64,000 nt of DNA from Calliopum simillimum (taxonomy: Eukaryota > Arthropoda > Insecta > Diptera > Lauxaniidae): the NCBI GenBank assembly GCA_951812925.1, contig OX638371.1, positions 46,164,101-46,228,100 of the forward strand, read 5' to 3'. Position numbers and translations under genes: made by a program. The notes beneath the pieces were generated by a model, which was not told the DNA's origin, searched no databases, and worked only from the letters and a program-made list of their open reading frames with translations. Positions within the stretch are counted from its first letter, which is position 1. Each line of letters starts with the position of its first letter. Shown here in pieces: positions 1 to 10,440 of the stretch.

Positions 1-1905
1 AGTCAGCCTCCATCGTCTATTCCAACCCTCTTAATGAACGACCAAATTTTGACTGATCCCGTTGATAAAGCTAATCTTTTGGCTAGCATCTTTTCTAAGA
101 ATGCTACTCTGCCTGGTAGCAATCAACTACCGCCCAACATCGAGAGAAAGTCCTCGGCTATGCCAAGGATCTACTTTCGAACTAGGGCGGTAAAAAAGGT
201 CCTTGCTAACCTCAATATTAACAAAGCGTCAGGGCCGGATGGCATATCAGCCCATGTGTTGCGAAAGTGTGCCGCAACACTGGCTCGCCCATTAAGGAAT
301 TTATTTAGCATTCCCTACACTTGTGGTGAATTTCCATCACGTTGGAATGTTGCTAATGTCCAGCCAGTGCCCAAAAAAGGCGAGGCTACCAACCCCAATA
401 ATTATCGGCCCATTGCAATATGCTCAGCACTCTCCAAAGTTATGGAAAGCGTTATAAACTTTCACTTTATAAATTATCTGGAGTGCAACGAATTACTTAA
501 TGATCGCCAATGTGGCTTCAGGAGAGCTCGCTCCACTGGTGACTTAATGGCGTTCCTCGCTAAGAGGTGGCACCAATGTGTCCACCTTCTTGGTGAAAGT
601 ATGGTTGTTGCTCTGGATATTTCTAAAGCTTTTGATCGTGTGTGGCATAGCGCCCTCGTAACAAAACTAATTGCATATGGCGTCGGTGATTCCTTCGCTC
701 GTTGGATAACGAGCTTTTGCATTGGCCGTTCTATTCGTGTGTTCGTAGACGGTTTCACATCTAGCTAATACTCCATTAACGCTGGAGTTCCTCAGGGTTG
801 GATCCTATCCCCGTCTCTTTTTCTTGTTTTCATCGATGACCTTCTGTCATCGACCATTAATCCAATCCACTCCTTTTGCGGATGACAGCAGTATTTGTCA
901 TTCATATTGCTTCAAAAAGCATCCAAGCTCTGAGGAGATTGAGAGAAAAAGGCGGTATATGAATGTCACACTCACAAATGACCTCAAAACAATCTCCGAG
1001 TGGGGTCGAGCTAATCGGGTCGAATTCAACGCTTGCAAAACCCAATGCTGTCTTTTGTCCCCCTGCACCCCACAATATGGCCGGCGTAGACATTATGAGA
1101 TCAGCAACTCTTGACGTTCTGGGCATATCGATTCAAGCTGATCTGAGGTGGATAGATCATGTATTCGATGTGTCGAAAGAAGCGGCCAAGTGTTTAGGTT
1201 ATCTAAAACGGTGTAAGAAATACTTCACTCCTGTTGATCTTCGAACTGTCTATTTCGCCTATATTAGACCTAAGCTAGAGTACAATTTACACATCTGGGC
1301 CGGGGCTCCAAAAACTACTTTGGAGCTGCTAGACAGAGTTCAACGTCGTGCGATGAAGTTGATTGAGGATGCAGATGTTGTATCCTCTATTGAATCTCTT
1401 GAACACCGTCGTAACGTTGGGTGTGTTACTCTTTTTTTATAGATATTATCATGGGATATGCTCTAGAGAAATTTATGGGCTGGTTCCGTCAGTTCGTATA
1501 TTTTCTCGCAGCACTCGGGCGTCGCATCAGGACCATCCCTACTGCATTGCAACGGTGTTTAACAGAATATCACACTATCGTGATAATTCGTTCTTTGGTC
1601 GTACGATTAAGTTGTAGAATAGTCACCCTGCAAGCGTTTTTCCCGACAGTTGTGACATCGGTAGATTTAAGAAATATGTTCATCGACACTACTTCTCTTC
1701 TCCCCCATCCCTCTAACCTATTTCCTTTTCTACAAATGAACACGGTGCATTGCATTTATAGGGGCTATCCCCTGAGCGTTGGTTTAAGTAATAAAAAAAA
1801 TTATTCTGAGCTAATGAATGCGCTAGGCCGTGCGCTGAAGGGACAATCCTCTTTATGGTTATCAACAAATTTTTGTCTATCATCTTATGCAGTTTCTTTG
1901 TAACG
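1..1905 (+). pseudogene. Non-LTR retrotransposon (CR1/Jockey-like) ORF2 remnant, 5'-truncated by window edge
   Basis: This is the reverse transcriptase and C-terminal part of a LINE ORF2, which would copy the element's RNA at a nicked target. The first frame (from before base 34 to the stop at 766-768) shows the RT finger and palm: NKASGPDGIS, PNNYRPIAI, FRRARSTGDL and the catalytic block ALDISKAFDRVWH. Immediately after the stop, bases 780-815 still encode AGVPQGWILSPSLF. The FADDS catalytic motif is near 871-885 in another frame, and the C-terminal thumb (DLRWIDHVFDVSKEAAKCLGYL, HIWAGAP) continues in a third frame to about 1440. The tail fragments (GRFKKYVHRHY region, about 1660-1700) match the usual C-terminus of this group. 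One stop and at least three frameshifts make it dead. Clade assignment between CR1 and Jockey is by motif style only. Confidence 0.88.
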
Positions 1906-1922
1906 TCCATCATGGCAAAGTG

Positions 1923-1938
1923 AAAAAAAAAAAAAAAA
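1923..1938 (+). other. Poly(A) tract, probable 3' tail of the LINE
   Basis: A run of 16 A follows the last LINE-like coding traces on the same strand. That is where a LINE 3' tail is expected. No target duplication can be checked because the 5' end lies outside the window. Confidence 0.5.
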
Positions 1939-2049
1939 TAAATGTGGCTTTTGGCTTTTGAAAATATCATCGTTTCCAAAAAGGAAATTGTTAGCAACTT
2001 ATGAAAGTGAGCCCAAGAGCAGGCGGTCAAAATTACCTTCTGCACAGTT

Positions 2050-2813
2050 ATTAAAAGGTTTCAATTGCGGTTATGCTGGTCATAAAGCTGCAGCTCGCAG
2101 AATTTATGTAAACAAAAACTAGTGCATTTAGTGTGACCTGTTTTTGTTGCCGAGCCCAAAGTCACTATGTCCAGATTTGGAGAAAAAGACAGACAACAAG
2201 GAAATGACTGATCGACGTGTTGACATGTTTTTATTTGATACACTGTAAGGCATTTTATATCGTTCAGGTAAGGAGTATTCCTTAATTTTTGATTCAAGAA
2301 ACGGTTAGTTCTGAATTCTGTGGTGAGTTTTTATAACAATATTGTGGTTATGACTGGCATTGATCAAACTAGTGTCAAAAGTAATTTAAAAATGTTGTTT
2401 AAAGAATAAAATTGACATCAAAATTCTTTTTCATGTGTTGCCAGATCAATATTTGAAATTTGATGATATTTTAAGACGCAAAATTTTAAAAGGAAACTTT
2501 AATGTTAACACCAAAACAGTTAAGTGTAACCCAGATAAAGAGTGATGAAGTTAAAGTGTATTGCACTATTTTTGCTGAGTATAAGGCTTCACTGTTATCA
2601 ATTGTAAATAAATTCAAGATAAGTTTTGTACAAGGAACACCGCCTCATTAAGATCCTATAGATATACGATTGATGGATCCAAATAAAACTGTTTACCGAA
2701 GACCATACGAGCTTAGTCCAAAAGAACAAAATATTGTGCATAGCAAAGTAAATGAACTTTTAATGCCAAATATTATTTGGCCAAGCTTATCACCTTTTGC
2801 TAGTCCTATACTG
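2050..2813 (+). pseudogene. Ty3/Gypsy fossil, gag zinc knuckles to start of reverse transcriptase
   Basis: This is a degraded LTR-retrotransposon body. Bases about 2058-2105 encode a CCHC-like nucleocapsid knuckle (FNCGYAGHKAAA, the last Cys lost), followed by a second knuckle-like piece (CFCCRAQSHYV) near 2138-2170. Bases about 2410-2500 resemble the protease-RT linker (FHVLPDQYLKFDDILRR). Bases 2673-2810 encode the RT N-terminus (VYRRPYELSPKEQ, VNELLMPNIIWPS, SPFASPI). Stops and frameshifts occur throughout. The RT is interrupted at 2813/2814 by a TIR element and resumes at about 4043. Zinc-knuckle and RT start motifs are seen directly; family level beyond Ty3/Gypsy is not assigned. Confidence 0.75.
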
Positions 2814-4039
2814 CCGTCCTAAGAAAGAATGCCGTAACTCCAATTAATTTTTATTTCTGTAAAATGAGTTTTGGTGTTTCTTGCTGTTTCGTTTCCTCAA
2901 CGGTTTCAGCTTTAAGGAAAACTAGTTTTTATTCCTCATTCCTAGAGGATTTTTCACGCTCTACATAATGGCAATAGTAGAAATAGCCAATTCCATAAAT
3001 TTCAGTCGAAAATGGAGTTACGGTAATATGTTTTGCATCGCACTACTTCTGACGAAGCTGATACAAATCAAAAATGCCGTAAAGACAACTTTTGATTAAA
3101 TTTACTGTGAAGAAAGAGTAAATCCGAAGAAACACTCTTGTCTTTTGGTGACCAAGACCAATACCAATTTTGTGTCTACTGGTTTTTTCTTCCTGGCAAG
3201 CTCTTTTCCGTTGTTCTGCAGTGTCTTTGTAATATTTCCGCTTACGCACAGTTCCTTTTTTTGTAGGAGGGACTTGATCTGATTCGTTGTCCGCCATGTG
3301 GGTTTGAATTTCCTTAAGTTGTGAATTCCAACTTGAATCACAGATTAATTGAATCGGTCATTTTTAAAAGGGGATATGTGTCGGTCGACAGAGAATTATT
3401 CTTTTGCCTTTTTGTCATTGTGGCGATGCCACTGGTTGGTTTATCTATTTTCCAAGTACGCAGATTACTGCTTACTATTATTGTTAGTTAATCCCCATCA
3501 CTAAAATCGCACTGAAATATGATTTACCAAGCTTATGAGGATTTTTCTTAAATTTTTAATAAGTATCAATTTAGTCCCATATCCCCTTTTAAAAATGACA
3601 GATTCAATCAATCTGAGCTGCTACAATTTTCCTCTGTGGAACCATACTCTAAAATAGATCTTAGAGAAAATTTTACTGACTGACTTGTCCAGAGGCCATA
3701 ATGGAAACTTCCTACGCGCACGAGATGTGTCATAAAGAAAGTTTCTTTGTTTTTAAAATGATTTAGGGAAATGAAATGATTTTAAAAATTTATGATACTA
3801 CATACATTTTTATGGAGTTGCGGTGTTTTTGCTTAGCATGTGGAGATACGGTATTCTTAAATTGTAAAATGTGTACGGCTGGGAGTTACGACAAAAGTCG
3901 TAGATGATTTTATAGGGAAAATAAAGGAACAATACAACCTGTTCTTGTGGGTTGACGGACAGAACCGTGATGACCCAAAAAACGCCATAAACTCATTTTT
4001 TTTTGAAAATTGGAGTTACAGCATTCTTGCTTAGGACGG
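2814..4039. mobile_element. 1.2-kb TIR DNA element inserted in the Gypsy RT
   Basis: The ends are a 31-bp inverted repeat (2814-2844 and 4009-4039, starting CCGTCCTAAG and ending CTTAGGACGG) with only a few mismatches. It splits the Gypsy reverse transcriptase, whose reading resumes right after it. TATACTG stands directly before the left end and three bases after the right end, so a 7-9 bp target duplication is likely but not exact. The motif GGAGTTAC recurs inside (about 3013, 3893). A minus-strand open stretch at 3043-3297 (MADNESDQVPPTKKGT start, Lys/Arg-rich) may be a transposase remnant; I do not recognise it. The superfamily is undetermined. Confidence 0.7.
3341..3615. repeat. Nested 275-bp inverted-repeat element (MITE-like)
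   Basis: Arms 3341-3378 and 3578-3615 are inverted copies, 36 of 38 bases by eye, beginning CAGATT. They lie wholly inside the 2814-4039 element, so this is a second layer of insertion or the inner hairpin of that element. No clear target duplication flanks it. Confidence 0.55.
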
Positions 4040-4042
4040 GTT

Positions 4043-4300
4043 TATACTGCTAGTGAAAAAAAAAGATGGATCTGATAGAATGCGCTAAGATTATCGACAA
4101 TACATGACAATACCATTCCGGAAAGATTTCCTTTGCAATTGATGTCTGATCAAATTAATAGACTTCATGGTTGTCACTACTTCACGACTTTAGATGTGGC
4201 TAGTGGGTATCTTCAGGTATCTACTCATCCTGACTCTATTGAGAAAATCGCTTGCAAATACATTTGAGAGGGTCTCCAAAAAATGTGCCATTCAGTGGCC
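4043..4300 (+). pseudogene. Ty3/Gypsy fossil, reverse transcriptase middle part
   Basis: This continues the RT cut at 2813. Bases 4043-4070 encode LVKKKDGSD, bases about 4115-4255 encode RT block 3 (FPLQLMSDQINRLHG, YFTTLDVASGYLQV), and 4270-4300 resemble the following GLKN-type motif after a frameshift. The catalytic Asp of TTLD is retained, but the YxDD box is missing because the next few hundred bases are deleted or unrecognisable. From 4300 to 4480 I see only AT-rich sequence. Confidence 0.75.
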
Positions 4301-4484
4301 CAGGGCTCAAAACCATGTATAATTTTAAAATCTGATATTTTAACTATTTAATACAGATACTTAACCAGAGCTTCTATACGAATTGGTTAAAAAAATTAAT
4401 ATTTTATTATGAAATGGTAACATAATGTGTTAAAAAGCCATTCTCTGTCCTGTCCCCAACCGCTTCTTAGTGCGCTTAATTTTC

Positions 4485-4735
4485 AAATATGTTGTTGGCA
4501 CAGAGAATGTTGAGGAAAGCTTCGCTAGTAGTTTCATGGATTTTGCAAATTTCATAATATTGAATTACATCTAATAGCAACAGGTAGTCCTCCTGTTCAT
4601 GGTCAGGTAGAAAGAGTGGCAAGACGCTTTGCCTGATATTCAACCTATAAGTACGCTAATGATCATTTGCGTAAAATGCATGAGGGTGACGACTCAACAG
4701 ATGTTGAAATATTAATCAATGATGTGGATGGATTA
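4485..4735 (+). pseudogene. Ty3/Gypsy fossil, integrase C-terminal core
   Basis: Bases about 4527-4635 read FCKFHNIELHL followed by IATGSPPVHGQVERV. This is the conserved stretch carrying the third catalytic residue (Glu of QVER) of Ty3/Gypsy integrases. It is followed by a stop in ARRFA and a short acidic stretch. RNase H and the first two thirds of integrase are missing between 4300 and 4485. Orientation and order match the 2050-4300 pieces, so one element is inferred. Confidence 0.7.
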
Positions 4736-4737
4736 AT

Positions 4738-5283
4738 CACACAGGCCCACAAAAAAAGTACCATGCGCGAAAGATCAGACCACCTGAACTTTATGTTTTC
4801 GGGGTCGCTGAATCCGAATATGGTGCCAGAATAGCGAAGTTGGTTCGCGTTTTTTTCAGAAATCAACAATAATGCCGAAAATTTGAGATTTTTCCTGGTT
4901 TCTGAAAAAACACGAACCAACTTCGCTAATCTGACGCTATATTCGGGTTCAGCGACCCCAAAAACATAAAGTTCAGGTGGTCTGGTCAGTACTACCAAAA
5001 AAAAATTCCCTGCGCGAACGATCAGACCACCTGAACTTTATGTTTTCGGGGTCGCTGAGTCCGAATATGGTGTCAGAATAGCGGAGTTGGTTCGAGTTTT
5101 TTCACAAATCAGAAATAATATTGAAAAAAATTTCAAATTTTTCAGCATAATTGTTGATTTCTGAAAAAATGCGAACCAACTTTGCTATTCTGGCACCATA
5201 TTTGGATTCAGCGACCCCGAAAACATAAAGTTCAGGTGGTCTGATCTTTCGCGCAGTGTACTTTTTTTTTGTGGGCCTGTGTT
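4738..5283. repeat. Doubly palindromic repeat (four alternating arms)
   Basis: The same roughly 110-140-base sequence occurs four times in alternating orientation: about 4741-4870 (+), 4885-4985 (-), 5010-5110 (+) and 5155-5281 (-). Each contains the core CAGACCACCTGAACTTTATG or its complement. The outermost ends ACACAGGCCCAC and GTGGGCCTGTGT are exact inverted copies. It can be read as two tandem hairpin MITEs or as one foldback element. It lies just behind the Gypsy integrase remnant. Confidence 0.8.
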
Positions 5284-5442
5284 ATTTACTTACATGAAAT
5301 TTTTTATTTTTTTTTTGGTTTGCATTACCTATGTTATTTTTATTTTTTTTTCTCGAACTTTGTTTAAATTTTGGTTGGACTAAAAATTTGATTAATTTTA
5401 AATGATTATTATGATTACTTTTTTTTTTGTTTTTATCTTGTC

Positions 5443-5707
5443 CAGGTTTTAAGATGGAGATTATCATTTGATATGGTAATAGTTGAGTATTCCACCAGGT
5501 TTTATGGTGAAGATTATCAAGTGATATGATAATAGTTGTGGATACTGTCAGGTTTTATGGCGAAGAGTATCATGTGTTATGGCAATAGTTGAGGATTCCA
5601 CCAGATTTTATGGTGAAGATTACCATGTGATATGGTAATATTTGTTGATACCGCCAGGTTTTATGGTGAAGAGTATCATGTGATATGGTAAAAGTTGTGA
5701 ATACCAC
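5443..5707 (+). repeat. 53-bp tandem repeat, five copies
   Basis: Units start at 5443, 5496, 5549, 5602 and 5655, each beginning CAGGTTTTA or CAGATTTTA and containing ATATGGTAATAGTTG-like sequence. Copies differ from each other by about 10-20 percent. It follows the Gypsy remnant on the same strand and could be part of its 3' untranslated region or LTR; this is inference. Confidence 0.85.
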
Positions 5708-6293
5708 CAAATGATCTGGTGGTCAGGAATGGCCGAGGGCGTGTGATATGTCAGAATGGCCATGTCGCAGATAACGTTTGATCGTCAATCAACAATATGT
5801 TGGTTGGATGGAGTTCCACTACTGTGCTTCAAAATAATTGTTGGAAAAACTTGTTTAAAGAAATGAATTTGATTGAATTGTTAAAATGGAAAATTTGATT
5901 TGAGAAATGAATTGAATGAATTCGCCGACATACTTTTATATAAATTTACAAAAATTTTACAAAGATATAAATGATAATGATTATATTTTTATATAAAAAA
6001 TTTATTGGCATAACGTCATACGTTGTGTGCCAGATTGGCAGAATCTTAAGAATACAATACATACAAAATATGAGTAATTCATTTGTTCGATTTTCATCTT
6101 TTTTGTATACATCAAAGTGCTAAATATCTACTTATTACGATTATTCAAATTTACTTATAAATACTATTATAAATAATAATTCAGAAATTTTACATAGTAA
6201 AACGATTACATTGGATCTATTTTAATTAACAATTACTTTGGAAAAGCCTTCACTATCAATTCAATAAAACTCTTGCATTATTAGCTGTCTGTA
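5708..6293. other. AT-rich stretch without gene
   Basis: Starts with a GC-richer 90 bases (GGCCGAGGGCGTGTGATATG near 5732) that could be Gypsy LTR material, then becomes simple AT-rich sequence. No coding or RNA feature seen. Confidence 0.6.
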
Positions 6294-6407
6294 TTATAAA
6301 CAGTCTTCTAAATAATTAAACAGACCAAAATAATTTTGACCATTTAACAGGTTAATAAACTCAATATGTGTTAGTGTGTTTTTACCAAAATATTTTGACC
6401 GCATATA
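6294..6407 (-). pseudogene. Non-LTR ORF2 fossil, extreme C-terminus (piece 4 of 4)
   Basis: Read on the minus strand, this encodes KYFGKNTLTHIEFINLLNG and then FGLFNYLEDCL. It continues in frame from the zinc-knuckle piece at 8053-8124 if the Tc1 element at 6408-8052 and one TA are ignored. It is the tail of the LINE whose RT lies at 11972-12470. Confidence 0.7.
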
Positions 6408-8052
6408 CAGTTTGTCAAGTAATTCTTTGCAAAATGCAAATAGCCACACAAATTCAACTTTAAAATGAAATTTTATTGAGACAAGCACTACTTTAAAAAA
6501 AATTGTTTTGTAACTATTCTAAGTTATGTATTACCTATTAATATAACAAAAAAAATGACAAAAATCAAAACAAAAACATAAGAAAAACGAATAGAACCAA
6601 AAGGCAACAAATATGATGCTGTCAATAAATTCTTTGCAAAATGCAAACACAAGTCGAGAAGTGACTCGAAGCTAACTAACAGTACATCAAATTGGAATTC
6701 GAATGAACGCGTGTTGCTTTACTTGCATTGCCCTTTTACATTAGTGTTTTTGCAATGCCTGGCAAGCGAGTTGACGAAAGTGTAATCCAATTGGTTTATT
6801 TTAACTATTATAAAGGGAAAACAGTGAAAGAGTTGTCTGAAATGTTTAATATTAAGCTAAGGACAACATAAAATATTATTCAGCGTGCAGAAAAAGAAAA
6901 TAGACTGGAATTGAACAACTCTGGCGGCAGACCATCAAAGCTTACACAGCAAGATCACTCAAAAATTTTAAAACAAATTAGTGACAAGCCTTAGAGAGTT
7001 GGCAAACATTATAAAAAGTGATTGCAACAAGACTGTGAGCCATGAAACCGTGCGATAAATGCTAAGACTCCACCATTACTCGTCGCATACAGCCAGGGAA
7101 AAGTCAATGCTGTCTGCTGTTAATGTTGAAAAGCGCTTTGCCATTTCTGACAGAAATACGCCAGCGGAGTACTGGAATGACGTAATTTTTTGCGACGAGA
7201 CGAAGATAATGATGTATTATCACGATGGACCCAGCAAATTTTGGCGGAAACCATAAACAGCTCTTCAACAGCAAAATATTATACCAACAGTTAAGTTTGG
7301 CAAGCTTTCAGTGATGGTGTGGGGCTGTATTTCATCCAAAGGCGTTGGAGAATTGCGTATATTCACTGATATAATGACAAAAGAGTTTTATTTAGACATT
7401 CTTAAAAACGAGCTGACAAGTAGCGCCTAAAAATTTGGCTTTGTTGATCGTGAAAACCTGAACAAATTAAAATACAAGTTGTATCAGGACAGCGATCCAA
7501 AGCACAAATTGCTGCTGTGCCGGACCTGGTTGCTCTACAATTGTAGCAAAGTAATTGACACGCCCACCCAAAGTCCGGATCTTAATCCCATTGAAAATTT
7601 GTGAGCATTTTTTAAAAAAAAAGTGGGAAAGTGGAACCCAACTAACAGAAACGCTTTGATAACGGCAATCAACGAGGAGTAAGTAAAGATACCTGAATTG
7701 TATGATGTAAATGGACTTGTACAATCAATGTCACAGGCTGTGATGGAAGCTGATGGGAAGCACACAAAATATTAGTGCAGTCCTATACATTTTAAATCCT
7801 TCTTGCAATATGTGTTTGCATTTTGCAAACAATTAATTGACACCTTCAATTTTGTAGTTTTATTTTGTTTATGGCTTATCTTATGTTTTTGGTTTTGTTT
7901 TTGTTATTTTTCTTAACTATAATGAAAGGGTATACAATTCCAAACAAAACTGTAAAAAAAAAATTTAAAAAGTGCCTTAGTTAATAAAATTATATGTTAA
8001 AGTTGAATTTGTGTGGCTATTTGCATTTTGCAAAGAATTACTTGACAAACTG
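6408..8052 (+). mobile_element. Tc1-like element with IR/DR ends
   Basis: A 1645-bp element flanked by TA on both sides. It begins CAGTTTGTCAAGTAATTC and ends with the inverted copy. About 200 bp inside each end a second copy of the core TTCTTTGCAAAATGCAAA occurs in the same orientation as the end (left outer about 6421, left inner about 6632; right inner about 7815, right outer about 8022). Two direct repeats inside each roughly 220-bp inverted repeat is the IR/DR layout known from Minos, Paris and Sleeping Beauty-type Tc1 elements. It carries the broken transposase 6755-7775. It has inserted into a LINE coding sequence. Confidence 0.9.
6755..7775 (+). pseudogene. Tc1-family transposase, multiply stopped
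   Basis: This enzyme cuts and pastes the flanking TIRs. From ATG 6755 the sequence reads a helix-turn-helix N-terminus (MPGKRVDESVIQLVYFNYY, then KTVKELSEMFNIK) and a second GRPS-K-type DNA-binding motif. The DDE domain follows: WNDVIFCDETKI (first Asp), VMVWGCIS, YQDSDPKHK (second Asp) and SPDLNPIENL (third acidic residue), the DD34E pattern of Tc1. The length of about 340 codons is normal. At least seven in-frame stops (for example 6867, 7051, 7254) but few frameshifts indicate decay mainly by point mutation. TAG at 7773. Confidence 0.92.
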
Positions 8053-8124
8053 TAACTGTATACTGGACAAATGCCAATAAGATGGAAAGTATTTTCGGAT
8101 GCTAGGTTACATTTTGTACAAATA
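8053..8124 (-). pseudogene. Non-LTR ORF2 fossil, zinc-knuckle piece (3 of 4)
   Basis: The minus strand encodes ICTKCNLASENTFHLIGICP, the Cys-Cys-His-Cys motif found at the C-terminus of R1/LOA/I-type LINE ORF2 proteins. It lies between the Tc1 element and the foldback complex. The reading frame joins exactly with 6294-6407 across the Tc1 insertion. Confidence 0.78.
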
Positions 8125-8362
8125 CTAGGGCTGTGCAAAGAGCTGATCGAACCTGTTCGAGTTTTCGCTACACACAACGAACCAAGATCGATCAGCTCAG
8201 CTCAACGCAGTTCGTAAATGATTTTGAATGGAAAAGTTAATTTTTTTTTTTATAAAAAAAAAAACTTATCTCAAAAGTAGTGCTTTTATCTCATTTGCTT
8301 TTGGCATTTAAAAAAAACCGCTTTCTATTGATAACTATGAAATATTTTAAAATCAATAATTT

Positions 8363-9096
8363 TAGTACAGCCATTTGGTAGTTTTACCTGGAAAGTTTTG
8401 CGGGATTTTTGCAAATGAGTTATTTTATAGATTTCGATGTGCTCTTTCAGAATTTCATCTTTGCTACCTCGAGTCATGTTTGCTCGCGCCGCCATATTGG
8501 AAAAATGGTGTCCAAAATCAGTTTTTTACAAATATTTCTTTAACGGTTACATTTAGGGAAAAATATTGTGGCATATTATTGTAGCTCTATAAAAATGATG
8601 CTCTGATTGTTTTTGTACGACTTATAACCCAGGAGATATTCTAATTCAAAATTTGGTTTTTTTCTAATTTTTGGTTTGTTTAAAAAAATATCTCATAAAC
8701 TATGGGTCATATGAAAAAAAAATTAGGTGTAGATTGTAGTCCATGTAATTCCCTATAAATAAATATTTTTACTTCAGACGTGTGACTCACCGTTCATAAG
8801 TTATCGTAATTTTAAGTTCAACACATCCCTGTGCCTACTCATAAGGGGCATGCACAATTTACTAATTTTTTTAAAATTTTGAATTAGGATATCTCCTGAG
8901 TTATAAGTCGTACGAAAACAATTGAAAAGTAAAAGTAGAAAATTTCACAAGCTAAAATATTGCGCCACAACATTTTTCTCTAAATGGATATTTGTAAAAA
9001 ACTAATTTAGGATGCCATTTTTCCAATATGGTGAGGAGAGCAAACATGATTCGAGGTAGCAAAGTTGGAATTCTGAAATAGAACATTGAAATCACA
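8363..9096. repeat. Palindromic element, TAGTACAG family copy 1
   Basis: The left arm starts TAGTACAGCCATTTGGTAG and the arm content (TTTACCTGGAAAGTTTTGC, CCATATTGGAAAAATGG) returns inverted at about 8830-9096. The right arm stops early, after ACATTGAAATC, where it abuts the next inverted-repeat unit. A full copy of the family is at 14722-16047. Short open frames in the arms (8375-8584, 9007-9213) are by-products of the repeat. Confidence 0.7.
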
Positions 9097-9107
9097 ACGA
9101 ATTCGCT

Positions 9108-10440
9108 GATCGCTTAAAGGAACATTCCACGGTTGGTACGGGACAAATCGTACGCATTTTTTGAGTTTAAACCTTAAATTAAAGACATACCAGAATGTTA
9201 TCAAAAAAAGCATCTAATACATTTATTTTGTGTGACGTAGACCTATTAAAACCAATTATTTGTTCTTAATAATATTTATAGATAGGGAGTAATTAATAAG
9301 AAAAGAAGTTTGTTTGTACGGGACAGCTCAAATCTACCATACTTTCCATTTTTTGACTTTGTAGCAAGTTTTTAGCTAAATTAATAAGCTTTAAAAATTA
9401 GCAAAAATATTTTTGGATAGACTAATGGTCAAGGTATAGTAAAACAATAAAAGTTTGAAAAAATATTTATTTTATTGAGAGTTATTAAATAAAAATTAAA
9501 TTGTTTGTACGGGACTCGTACGAAATACATGCATATTTAATTAGTTTTAAATCATTTTTTAAATGAAACCATAACACTATGATTATCCCAAGCGTGTTTC
9601 TTGCATGTTACTTGATGGCCATTAACTAAAATTTAATGAACTTTTGATATTCCTGGGATAGGCTCATGGCTGAACATTTTTAATTTTTTAAGGTACTTAT
9701 TTCTGATTCAGAGATGAAAAAATTCTCGTAGAGGGTACTTAAGTGGCTGCTAGTGACGCGAAATTTTTTACGTTTTTGATTACGGCACCTTCTCCTCGAC
9801 TTCGACCTTTTTGACTTATAAGTCGTTTCACTTTACCCCAGACTCCGTGAATCACGCCTTTGGAATGTGTCCATGAGTTACATAGATGCTGTTTAAGCAG
9901 ATTTTCAATGATATAAGCAAAAATTAACAAATCGTGAACACGAACCCCTCTCTTATGATTAGACGTAAGCAGTTTTTCAAATTCGATCAAGAATTCAGGA
10001 ACTAAATTATTTTTATAATTAAAGCAATAGCGGTCATGCGGAAATTGAAAAAATCCTTGACACTTTAAATCAATTTTAGTTAGACTTTAATTTAAAATTT
10101 TTTTTTGTCTTACGTAAGAATTTTATCGACCACTCCTCCTGTATAAGCAACAATAAGCAAATCTTGAACCACTCCCCACCTAAACATGTTTACGTTATAC
10201 TAGATGGTTTAATAGAAAAACAATGATGAATATGATCAAAAATATACCTAGGGAAAAAAAAACTTTGGCACTTTTATCAACTGTAAAAAACTGAGCCTAA
10301 TACCAAGATTTTTGTAAGAAATCAATTTGGATAGTGAAGTTTAATCCTACTAGAATATTTTCGATCCATTAAAACATATGAAAAATACATCTGAAACATC
10401 TGATAAAAAATACCATTTTCACTGGAATGCTCCTAAACGA
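9108..10440. mobile_element. 1.3-kb TIR element with degenerate coding trace
   Basis: Ends CGCTGATCGCTTAAAGGAAC (9107 on) and GCTCCTAAACGATCAGC (10427-10443) are imperfect inverted repeats with ATTCCA next to each. GTACGGGAC occurs three times in its left third (9136, 9317, 9508). The minus strand at 9739-9990 encodes HSKGVIHGVWGKVKR followed by KNVKNFASLA. This spacing of Gly, VKR and a hydrophobic tail resembles a domain I have seen in uncharacterised, transposon-associated arthropod proteins; it is a weak call. Confidence 0.5.

Noticed and set aside
3043..3297. Minus-strand Lys/Arg-rich frame as a cellular gene
   Set aside because: Lies within a TIR element, no splice signals, no recognised domain.
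5443..5707. CRISPR-like array
   Set aside because: Units are contiguous 53-bp tandem repeats without spacers, and the genome is eukaryotic.
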